A stretch of 64,000 nt of DNA. It comes from Motacilla alba alba. Taxonomy: Eukaryota; Chordata; Aves; Passeriformes; Motacillidae. The stretch covers positions 52,774,652 through 52,838,651 of the forward strand of contig NC_052017.1 of NCBI RefSeq assembly GCF_015832195.1, read 5' to 3'. This document shows, piece after piece, positions 1 to 10,805 of this stretch. A program made the translations under genes and the position numbers. Within the stretch, counting starts at the first letter, position 1, and each line of letters starts with the position of its first letter. The notes under the pieces were generated by a model. It saw only the letters and a list, made by a program, of their open reading frames with translations, was not told where the DNA came from and did not search any database.

Positions 1-2289
1 GTTTTTCACCAAAATGTACATAAAATCCCAGGAAAATACAAACACTTTAAAAAGATAGAGAACCTTCCTCTCCTTTTCATTTGTTAAGTATTATATTGTT
101 ATAGTACATTAAGTATGTTTGTTAAGTATTGCATTAATATAACTGATATATCTATATATATCTAATATATCTATAACTTTGAATTCAGTAATTCAAAATG
201 ATAATTAAAAATAATAATAAACAATTCAAAAATTAGTGGCTTAGATGTGTTCCCACTGCTTTGTTTCACTTCTCCTGTGCCACTTCCTGTTTAAAAGGAA
301 ACGTGCTGTTATAAACAATGGCAAGTTTATTGAAGTTTGCATGTTCTCTGTTACTTCTTTCTAATGTAATTCCATTTGCATTTGGTACAAAATCTCTCCT
401 GCAGTTAGATCATACAGTGAATTTAAATTCATTAAATTTTTACAGCTGTTATTTTTTCTTACAAAATCAATATATTATGTATCTATGCCACTCTCCAGAG
501 GAGATTCTCTTTACCCCAGAATAACCCATGTGGGTCTTTAAAAGAGAACAAAGAAGATCCTTAAAAGAGAACAAAAACGAAATACCCTTTACATTTCACT
601 TCATAAGACTCAAATGGCAGCAGCTTCTGTATTTTGCCAACATCATTGATTGAATGAACCCAGACCAAATTCACACCAGACTCTTTGCTACAGAAGCACA
701 AAATCAGATGTTGTTCCTCCTCAAAGAATAGTACCACACAAGGGTATTTTTTCAGTGGGAATAATGGTTTCTTGGTGTCCAACACTTGGTTCTCTGCCAT
801 TGTGGAATTAAATTAAATCAGTCCTAGGTCACACATAATTGAGTTAGACAGTGTTTGCTCTTGTAGGTTGTTAAAGGACAGTAGGCCAAAGAAGAGAACT
901 TTGGTTCTACTTGCTTGAAACAGTCTTCATTCAAGAGAAGCCTAGATTTGACCAAAGCAGGACAAAATGTCTTGGAGTAGGTCTGAATTCAGCACTTCCA
1001 GTCTCTCATTTATTAACCATTAACAACAGAGTGCTCTGTAACAGTCCCTACTCTGTGGAGCAGGAACTTGCTTTTTGAGTACCTGTCCCACGAAACAATA
1101 TAAAGTTTGTTTTGAATGCATGGTAGAAAGTGCTTAGAACACAACTAAGCTGTCATGTTGAAACAAAAAATTTTCACCCACAATTTCAAAGCACTGGAAT
1201 GTCTCACACTAATAAAATTCTTGTATTTTCTCTAAAAATTAATTATCTGGGTACCTTAATTTAATTCAATGAGAACCTTCTCCCCATATCAGAGAGAATT
1301 TGTGTGTGTTAAATCACTAAAAGAAAAAAAAAGCAGATTTAACAGTGATTGATGTTAATAAACATAACCCTATGCTGTTGTTAATACTGTAGACATTTCG
1401 TATAAAAAGAGACATTATATTCCAGCTCTGCTATGAAAATTGAAGGAACAGATGCTAGATTCAGGTAAGCCCACAACTGTTTAGATGACAATAAGAATAT
1501 TAGTCAAATCAACTTAATCCTTTAACTCTAAGAAAGAATTCAGAGTTTCCCTGAATTTTCTGAGATTATGCTCTTTGGAATCTTTGAGCTAATCATTTTA
1601 GATCTAAAATCTGAATCCTGTCATTGAGAGTTTTTAATAGAAATTGGATGAGTCAGGATAAGAGGAATCCTAGTACCTTTGTTTAGTGTATTTTCTAATA
1701 CAAACTATGTATTTTTATATATGAGCAAGCACTTATGAAAATATTATTCTCAGTTTTCAGCTATTTCTGTCCTACTGTTAAAGTGCTAGGAAAACAGACG
1801 GCATAAGTTGACTTTCATTAGTTCTGGTTCGGAAAATAGTCAGAAAAAATGAAAAGAAAAAACATCATGATTCTGATTTGTGAGCAAAGTCCAGGCAGAC
1901 TTTTGACAAATTAAAAAGTTATAGCAGGGTGGTTCCAAAGAGACTGAGGTGGTGCTTAAAAATGACTGTGAGTAGTCAAGCCAATCAAAAACGGGGAGGA
2001 AGAGAATAGAAAAAAAAAAAAAACAACCATCAAATACTCCAACTTTAAAAAAACAGTTGTTTTTTATTTGACATTGGGAATGCCAATATCTGTGTGAGGG
2101 ATTACTTAAACCACCATTCTACTGTTCATTTCCTCTTTCCCCTTTCTTATCCTTTCCTTCATCCAGCACACACCGGTCAGCCCACACAGCTGGTTAGTTC
2201 GTGGAAGCATGGATCTGTGAAAACCAGTGTCCTTGTGTGACCTGAGCTGTGTGAGCTGACAGAAGACAGCAAGGCTGAAAATCTCATGG
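1..2289. other. No gene recognised; AT-rich unique DNA
   Basis: This stretch is AT-rich, with a short TATATC-rich patch near 145-175, ATAAT runs near 198-222 and an A tract near 2011-2024. I see no repeat family and no confident exon. A 68-codon plus-strand frame at 318-524 starts with a hydrophobic leader-like stretch, and a 79-codon minus-strand frame at 561-800 has splice-like edges. Both lengths are within chance expectation, so they are treated as findings only. Confidence 0.6.
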
Positions 2290-3735
2290 TGATTCAGGCC
2301 CTTCTTTTCAAGGCAGAAAGGTAGAGTCCTAGATTCTGACTTCGGGCCAGGCTGGATCAGCCTGGGAGAGCCAAAATGAGAGACAACCGTGAGACTCCAC
2401 TTGCATACTCACATATAAGGGATCATGTAGTGCATCAACAAGAGAGTACTCTTTGATCTCTTCACATAAAGCCCTGGATGGGAGATTGGTCCAAGCAAAT
2501 ATTGATATTGAAGGATCACCCCTTTCAAGCTCAAGAGTGGTCTATCTCAACAAGCAGCAAACCTGGAAGAACTGCCAGAACACCTGCATGGATAAACAAG
2601 AGGTTCTTGGCAAAGATTAGATATGAAAAGGAAGTATACAAAAGATGGAAGTAGAGACAAGCAACCTGAGAGGACATAGGACAGTATCCAGTCATGCAGA
2701 GACATGATGCTGAGTGGGAAAGAGACACAGGACTTAATTTGAGGTACTAAATGCCACATTTGCCTCAGTCTTCATCAAAGACTTTGCAGTCGGGGATCCC
2801 AGGACCCAGAGACCAGGGGTGGAGTCTGGAGCAAGGAAGATGTGCTATTGATGGATGAAGATCAGGTCAGAGAACACTTAAGCAAATTGGACATATGTAA
2901 ATACCTGGGCCCCAGTATCATGCACCCACAAGTACTAAGGGAGCTGGGGGATGTGATGACATCTTTTGTCATGAGATGTAAGGACACTCTCGATTACCTT
3001 AGAACAATATGGCAGCTGGGAGAAGTGCCTGTAGACTGATGGAAAGAAAATGTCAGTCCTGTTTTTAAAAAGGACAAGAAGGGAGACACAGGGAACTACA
3101 GACTTTTCAGCATCACCTCAATTCTTGGTAAGGTCCTGGAACAATTAATGCTGGAAATGCTTTTCAGGGACATGGAGAAGAAGAAGGCAATCGGGAGTAA
3201 TCAGTATGGATTTACAAAGGGGGAATACTTGACCAACCTGATAACCTTCTCCAATAAACTGAATAGGTTGGCAGTTGAGGGGAGAGGAGTAGACATTGCC
3301 AACCTGTCAGGGGAGCATTTTGACATTGTATCCCATAGGATCTTCATATGGAAACTGATGAAGAATAGGCTGGATGAGTAGACAGTAAATTAGGCTCAGG
3401 ACTTGTTGAACATTCAGGCCCGAAAGGGTGGTGATCAGTAATATGAAGTGTGGCTGGAGGTCAGCAGCAAGTGGTGCACCTCAGAAGAAGACAGAGTGAA
3501 GTTTTTTTCAGTGATGCTCTGTGATGGGAGAAGAGGCAACAATGGACAAACTGAAACCTGGAGACTATCTGGAAATCAGGAACCACTTTTTCACTGTAAG
3601 GGGGGTGACTGAGCACTGGTCCAGGCTGCTCAGGGAAGTGATTGAGTCTCCATCTGTAGAAACATCCAAAACTTGGCTGGACAGTTCTGGGGAGTATGAG
3701 TGCTGACTCACATAATTCTGTGACTCTGAATATAC
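2290..3735 (+). mobile_element. CR1 LINE, degenerate ORF2 fragment with internal deletion
   Basis: Translated piecewise in shifting frames, this matches CR1 ORF2, the endonuclease/reverse-transcriptase protein of avian LINEs. About 2485-2660 gives the region between endonuclease and reverse transcriptase (AWINKR, then KEVYKRWK). About 2842-3039 gives the start of the reverse-transcriptase domain (HPQVLREL, GEVPVD), 3060-3130 gives FKKDKK, GDTGNY and SILGKVLEQL, and 3208-3240 gives GFTKG. Motif A, normally YLDFSKAFD, reads NLSGEHFD, with Ser (3307-3309) at the catalytic Asp. Near 3478-3490 the sequence jumps from the palm domain to the C-terminal tail (HFFTVRGVTEHWSRLLREV), so the active-site FADD block and the thumb are missing. 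Frameshifts and stops show a dead copy. The 3' end is the usual CR1 tail, near TTCTGTGACTCTGA at 3716-3729. The 5' edge is soft and could lie near 2160. Confidence 0.85.
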
Positions 3736-6700
3736 ACATCAAGAGGAGGTCTGCTGTGGGTAAGCAGCTTCTGGGAATCCTTTTGCCCCAGAGGGTCACT
3801 TCCAGAAGGTTTTTACAGCTAGGTAGCTGCTTGGAATAGAAATGCTAGATTTTTATTGAAATCAAAGAAAAAATGTTAAAGGCTACCTGTGACAGGGCTT
3901 ACATGAATTATGTATTTGAGCAGGAAATAATGTCAAGTGTCTCTGAAACAATAGGTTAATCTGCATAGCATCTGTTCTGAATCTAAATTGGTGTGGGATA
4001 TTCTACTCCCAGGCCCTAAACCACATGAAAGCTGCAGCTTGGCCAAAGTAGCTTAGAACCAGCTCATCTCGAGAAGGCTGTAGAAGTGGGAGTTACCAAT
4101 CTCTTTTAGTACCAAAGCTACCTATAAACACGTCTTGTCAAGAAAGGAATACTACCATAGATGTAAACTTGACTAGTCAGAAAATATAGCAATCAAAGAT
4201 ATTAAGAACTCTATTCCTTCACGTTATTGTAAATATCATCTCTGACAGGATTCACATGTACAGATCTGGAAGAAATGCTTGGGTCAGCAAGTACTATTTA
4301 TTTCAACAGATTGAGGAAAAAATAAATGAAGAGAGTTGATTTTCTCTACCTTTCCCAACAGAATTTTTATCTCCTTGTTCAGCAAGAGAGGAATAAACAG
4401 GCTCAAGTGGCTTTTGGAAATTAGGAGGCAGTTGTGTTGGTAATGACCATCTGAGTTGTTCATATAAATACATCAATGAATGTAAAAAAAGGCATTTTTT
4501 TTAAATCTTCAGCTGCTTTGAAATTCAGTGTCTCATTTTCCTAGGGCTTATGTTTAAAGCCTTGATCTATAAAAACAGTTATTTATATAAGGAAGATATT
4601 AACTTTGGATATCTTGCCAGCTGTTTTTACACTCTCCAGACTAATTCAAACTATATCCTTCAATAGCTTTGCCCCAGTGCCACAGCAATACTGAGAAAAT
4701 ACTTTTTTTGTTTTAACAAGCTATATATATATATACACTACCACAATGGCATTTTCTACCTTACTACATATATACAAATTCTATGCTAAAAAACTCATTC
4801 CAAATACAAAACCCAAACACCGCACCACATCCCACATTTTCACTGTCTGCTCTGTTACAGAAATGAACCCAAATGTTCCACTTTTTTCTACTTGTATGTA
4901 AAGCATACAGTTCAAGCTCACCCTTGAATGTCAAAACCGGAACATCACAGTGTTCCTTGGAAAACAAACACTATGCACAGTAAAATGTTTAAAAAACAGG
5001 CAAAGAAAACATTAGAACCTCCCAACCATAACCTTTTACCATAGTTGCCAATGCTAATTGAAACAGTGTAAAGAAGAGGTAGAATGAATCCTTGAACTCG
5101 ATGAGAAAGATTCTTCATTTCCACTCTCTGTTATATGGTATGGGTTTCAAGAGAAGAAACAGTAACATGCATGGGAAAAATCAGTAAGAGGGCATGGCAG
5201 GGAATACTTCTTGTATTTGCAATTGCTTTAGGCCTTCAGATAGAAGTGTGGAATCTTTCAGCTCTGCATAAAACAACCATGAAATAAAAACAAAGAAAGA
5301 GTTTTCATTACAGTTCAAGAGAGACCAAAAAGTTCTTTTCATTATTGTTCAAAAGAAATCAGCAATCAGAAATCCTTAGCCAGATAATTTCCCTAACATA
5401 AAGCAAGCAAAAAACTTACAATACATAGAGAGGTTCATCACAGTCTGTGTAAGAAAGTGGAGACTTGAACCAGAAGTGAAACCTTCCAATAAACTTTGGG
5501 GTTATGAAAAGAGGAACAAAGTGAGAGAGCTGCATAAAGTGAGCAAGGAGTGTAAACAAGAATTCCTCATGTCTTTAACAGGAAATTACTTTCCATTAGA
5601 CAGTGAAGAAAGAACTACATGCTCTTTAAATTTGGGTGAAAGAACAGAGACAGCCGAAATGGCATTTCATTTCTGTGTAGTGGCATGAATCCATCAGCAT
5701 AAAGCTTATGAAACAAAAGCTCCTCTTTCACTCACCAGAAGACATCAGGCAGTTCAGCAGAGAGGACAGAGTGGACTATGCACAGTTTCTCATTTCACAG
5801 ATGGGAACAAGTAAGGAGGAAAGAACATAAATGAAAATGTGTGAGTTTAAAAACTGAGCAACACAGAAAATAAACACAGAAAATAAAGGAATGCAGGAGT
5901 TGTATAGAGAAAGACAGATGGACCAAAAAGATAAGAATGTAAAATGAAGGGTTACTGCAGAAGAGAGTGTTCATGCATCCCAGAAATTTTGGATTACTAG
6001 GGTTGCCTCCAGCTGAGTTTGAGAACTGACTGAATGTGCTCCTCCAATCCCCTGCACCTCACAGTCAGAACCGGCTATTTTTCTTTTCTTGTAGAAATGC
6101 AGGAATTAAATTACGGTACTTTCCGATTTGAGTAATGCTATCTTTCAGCTCCACAAAGATGTCAGATGGACAAAAGACGATGGGTAGAAAAATTCCACTG
6201 GAGTTCCAGGAGCAAAAATACAATTGGACAGGGTCGAAACCATATTTGGCAAGTATAACTTTCTTTTTTTGGACCTGATTACTACTAAGGCACAGTGAAT
6301 CTCTCATGCTGTCAGGATGCAGAAGACAACTGTGTATCAACTCATTTCAACTGATGACAACTTATCTTTATTCTCTACAAAACTTTGAGAGTGAAAGGCA
6401 GGGTTTTATCCATGTATTGAACATGACAGCAGGATTCTTCCTTTAGTTACCATAGTTTGAACCAGCAACTATGTGAAAACACAAGAAGAGGTACTACCTC
6501 CTTAGCAAAACAAAAAATAGCAATGTATCTTTAGTGGGAACAAATTGCCATTAAATGGATGTCATCAGTTCTGATGGCGGCTGATGAGGATGTCCATGGC
6601 TGAAAAACATCAAGGGAACAAAAGTAAGTTCTTTGACTTAGGCCAAAATTCAATAGAGATTAAGGCAGAAAGAAATCAGGGATCACTGCTCGGAAATTTC

Positions 6701-9700
6701 CCTTTCTGTGGGAAATAAATGCACAGTTTCACAAAAATTTGAATGTTTACATTTTTATGATTTCCCTCTGGTAACTTTGTGGGAAAAGAATGTAAACTTC
6801 CTTAGTCTTGCAGGCCATCTTAAGTGAACATCATCTTTCTTAGCAATGAGGCAAATTCCAGAAAAGCAGAAGAAAACCCAGAACATCTGTCTCTGGACTG
6901 GCCAGATGAGCAAGAAAGGTACATGTATATGTAGGTACTGAATTCTATTCATAACAGAGAAAATGGATTTCTATTATCTCCAAGACTTCACCGACCAAAA
7001 ATAACTTATTTTTGATATCATCTCATTAGGAAGATTATTTTCTTGAGAATGATCAGTAAAAAATAAAAGTTTTCTCATTCCTCCATGTTGAGACTAACAT
7101 GTAGGATATGGAATGAAAATAATTAAAGCACTTCTCTGATTTCTAAAAGAACAATAACCAATTGTCAAAAATCCCATAAGATATTTTTCCTTCTACAATT
7201 GCATTATATTGTCTTGCTCTTTAAAGATCATGACTCACAAGAAACAAATGCTCGAGCTGACAGCATAAATTTTCTGAGACAGTCTCAAAATCAAGAAGGC
7301 TGACGGAATCAACAAAATTAATCTCTTTTCAAGGTCAGGATGTGAGTGTGGGCACACCCAAAGGTTGTAGCATGGTGCTAAACCAGCCAGAGCAAACCAT
7401 GGTATCAAAGAGCAGCTGGGATGTCACAACTAGCCAAAGGCCTAGTAGGCAAAGGATTGTAGAGGAAATAGTTATGAGTTTCCCTCAAATAAACTCATGT
7501 ATGTCTTTCATAAGCAGGTCAAAAAACCTCAGCCTTCAAATACTGTCACACATATATGTAGTTAACCCAAATGAATACAGGAAAGGAGGTAACTAATTTT
7601 AGCCTTGGTTTCATAGAGAAGTGCCCTGTGGCCTTACTTGAAATGCCATAAGTAAAATTCCCTTTCCTGTGTTTGAAAAAAGGATCCTACCTTTTTGTCT
7701 TAGAGAACATGTAACTCAATTCATTTTGTGACCAAAGAAGATTTGCAAAAATGCATCTCTAAGGAACCTGGTGATTTACATAATTTTCTCTAATCCCATG
7801 ACATTTAACAACAAAATAATGCAAACATTTGACACATTCCAATAAGATATCACCAGATGAGGGAATTAATGGTGGTATCAGTGACATGATCTGGGAGGCA
7901 TAAGAAAGTTGACACTGAGACAGATACATTCAATTTACTCCTTTCATTTGGGTATTTAAATACTGTACCCTTCTCCTCCTTCTGCAGGAGAAAGGACCCC
8001 ACTAAGTCCCAGTAATAATGAAATATGATGTTTCCTCCAGCGACAAATGTTCATTTGAGAATTTTTTTGAGCCTTTGTTCAAAAGGTTAGTTTCTACTCA
8101 GCTTTTTTGGTTTCTTGTAAGTATTCTTTCATCTTACTACTTTATGTTCATAGAAAATAAAAAATATCTTGCTTATCTAATTTTCTGGATGTTTTTAGCC
8201 TTATTATTGTTATTTTAGTGCACTTTTTCAAACAGAGGCATAAATAATGCAGTCTTTTTGGGAGCTGCTGAATTCCTCAAGAGTATACATCCCATTGTGA
8301 GGAGGTTTTGGAAAGAGAGGCAGGATGTGCAATGCTAGAAACCAGCAGGTATGTGCCAGCAAAGAGTTCTTCGGTGATGTTGCTGGATACTTGCAGTTGC
8401 TTTCCAGAGACTTTCTTCCTTTGTCTACAGCAAAAGCTCCAGATCTGTTGCAGGACTTCAGTCTGATGAGTGTAATTTTTTTCTGAGCAGAAAGCACCTA
8501 AGTGATTTCTGAACGACAACTGTTAGACATTCTTCAGATCAAGAGAAATCTGCTCCTGTACCACCCTGGCTGCCCGGAGAGACTATCCCCAGCTTCTGAG
8601 AGGACAATCTCTTTTGCCTTTAGTGAGCTATCCATTAGGGTCTGTAATTGGAGGGTTTATGAGAGGGGGAAATCATTCCATCTTTTTTGTAAGTTGCACT
8701 TTTGTTCTTACATGATGCTAAACATGTTGTTCATTTTACTGATATATTTATGGTTCTTAAATGTTAATACCTAGAAAGTCATTAGTCAGTTATTGATTCA
8801 AGAAAGAAAACAACACTACCAGTAGCCTGAACAGGCTGTAGAAAGTATGACCGAATGCAAATCCAGTGACCCTTGGCGACTAACCTTCAAACAGTAGAGG
8901 AGAGTGGTAGTAAAAGGAAACCCTGTGGAAAGAAACAAGAAGGGCTGAGCTCAGCTGGTGTCGTGTCTCTGTTAGTCTGCCTGGGCACCTTCTGGGTGTT
9001 CCAGAGAGGCCTAGTGTCTGCCTTGAATTAGCCTCCCTGTGGCCCCCAGATTAGTCCTCACACTTCACAGTTTTCCTCTGTGGCCCTGTGAATGACAATT
9101 ATTCAGCTTTGGCGCAAAATCAGTGTGTTGCATAACTAGGAAGAAATCTAGCATGCATCCCCGCACTGTGAGGATCATGTTCGAGCAGTGTGGGCTGCCC
9201 TCCAGAACTGCAACGTCAATCAAGCAGCAGAAGGATGCTTTTTTTCCATAAGGGAGGAAAGATGGAGGGGTGAGAAAAGGAAGCCACTTTAATAAAGCTC
9301 TGAGTTTTTTTATGCTGTAAACTTAGAGCAGGAATTTCCTTGAAATCTGAAACAAAATCTACCTCTGACATTCCAAGCTCAGGTACAAAGCACCTGGCAC
9401 AAGATCTATTTTGATATATCCAGAACTAAGCATTGTAACTGATCCAGAGAGAAACAGATATTCTTGAAGTCTAAACTGTCTCATACTGAGCTTCATGAAA
9501 GTGTTGTGACATCCTTCTGACAAACCGGCCTACTGATTGCTTAATTTAAAGATATGAGGCAAAACATCCAAGGAAAAGAATTACAGAAATGTAGATATCA
9601 TAAAAGAAGCCGAAGTCCAAAAAGCCTTTAGCATACAGACAGCATGGACGGAACCAGTAGCTTGTGTTAACTGGTATCCAGAGCAGAGGAATTGCAGGCA

Positions 9701-10200
9701 TAGTTTCTGTAAAGGACACAAAAAACCTGCCCATAGGCCTGTCTTCTACAGTGCATGTTCAGTTTCTCTGTTTAAAAATGTAAGGGGACTTTTTCAGCTT
9801 ACATTTTCAGAGGTAGATTAGCCAGGGTTTGAAGAGTGCTCTATGGATCACAAGTCATTGATTCTGTTTTGGAACAATGATTTTTACAGTTCCTGGACTC
9901 CTGTGATCAGGTGTCCAAGGCTGTGGTTAACTTACTTAAATTCTACTCAACTCCTCTTTCTGGAACAAGTAACTGTGGTTTGCTGACTAAGCCATCTGCT
10001 GCTTTTAATCTGCCTTTGTAAAGGAAAGTTCACTTCCATTGTTTAGCCCTCAATTTTCACTCTCCAGCTTCTTTAAATATGAAACATGTTCCTTCTGTAT
10101 GGAATAATGTTACTTTGCTAGTTGTATTAAAAAAAACCCAAAAAACAAAAAACCAATTTTTTTTAAAACCATTTTTTATCTCTTGCCCTGCTTGCACTGC
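3736..10200. other. No gene recognised; unique AT-rich DNA
   Basis: No repeat family, RNA gene or confident exon is visible. A short TA run lies near 4722-4734. A 91-codon minus-strand frame at 6065-6340 reads smoothly but matches no family I know, and a 65-codon minus-strand frame lies at 6755-6952. An A/C-rich run occurs at about 10130-10155, just upstream of the LTR at 10206. Confidence 0.55.
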
Positions 10201-10205
10201 ATAGG
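10201..10205. repeat. Left target-site duplication of solo LTR (ATAGG)
   Basis: ATAGG sits directly before the TGTCTTGG terminus of the LTR. The right flank at 10801-10805 is ACAGG, one transition away. Five-base duplications are typical of ERVL-class integration. Confidence 0.6.
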
Positions 10206-10800
10206 TGTCTTGGTTTGAAAAGACGGGTGTCTGCTAAGGAAGGCAGGGCCTCTCTTGAAATGCAAAATGTAAACCCCCTCCCTCTGAATCAACCTGACAT
10301 CCTGTTGGCCAGGGTGTTGGTAGCAGTCCCATTAAATGGTGGCTGCAGTCCTCCTGGAGTGGCAGATATGGTTCCTTTGAAGCAAGGACCCTGTAGAAAG
10401 GTGTAGTTTTCCTCTGAAGGCCCAGTGGTGGTGTAGATGGGCCTGGTCTTCCTCTGGGAACCCAGTGGAAAAGAAAGCTGTTCCTCTGGGAATCCAGTGG
10501 GAAAAGGCAGCCTGTGGTGTTCCAAATCTCAGATTATATCCAGGTAGGAATGCTTGGCTCCTCCTGGGCAGAGCATCTCGCAATGGGATGATGCAATTTT
10601 ATCAGTCATGAAGTGAGATTCAATGGCCTGTTAACAGAAGATATTTTCCAGAGGGAGGATGGGTCATGGAAGAGATGAAGAAAACTGCCCCACCTGGTTT
10701 TATCAGGTGGCCTAATTAACAGAAGTAACTTATCCACCTCTATCAGATGGCACATAGAATACACATCCCCGGCCACGTCTTGCATTTGCAACCTAAGACA
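10206..10800. mobile_element. Solo LTR, avian/passerine ERVL-like family
   Basis: The 595-bp element begins TGTCTTGG and ends CTAAGACA, which are near-perfect inverted termini in the TG...CA form of retroviral LTRs. It is flanked by ATAGG (10201-10205) and ACAGG (10801-10805), giving a 5-bp duplication with one mismatch. From memory, the opening (TGTCTTGGTTTGAAAAGAC) and the internal runs of CCTCTGGGAA..CCAGTGG units near 10410-10500 match a common passerine LTR family. Relative to remembered copies, a segment with the poly(A) signal seems to be missing after about 10289, where CCCTCTGAATC runs straight into AACCTGACATCC. The sense strand is therefore uncertain; I lean to minus because the remembered signal is on that strand. 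No retroviral internal region adjoins either side, so it is a solo LTR left by recombination. The short frames inside it (63-83 codons) have no coding meaning. Confidence 0.82.
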
Positions 10801-10805
10801 ACAGG
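10801..10805. repeat. Right target-site duplication of solo LTR (ACAGG)
   Basis: ACAGG follows the CTAAGACA terminus and pairs with ATAGG at 10201-10205, one base different. Confidence 0.6.

Noticed and set aside
10215..10583. Open frames of 63-83 codons inside the LTR
   Set aside because: They arise from the LTR's repeated CTCTGGGAAYCCAGTGG units and do not resemble protein domains.
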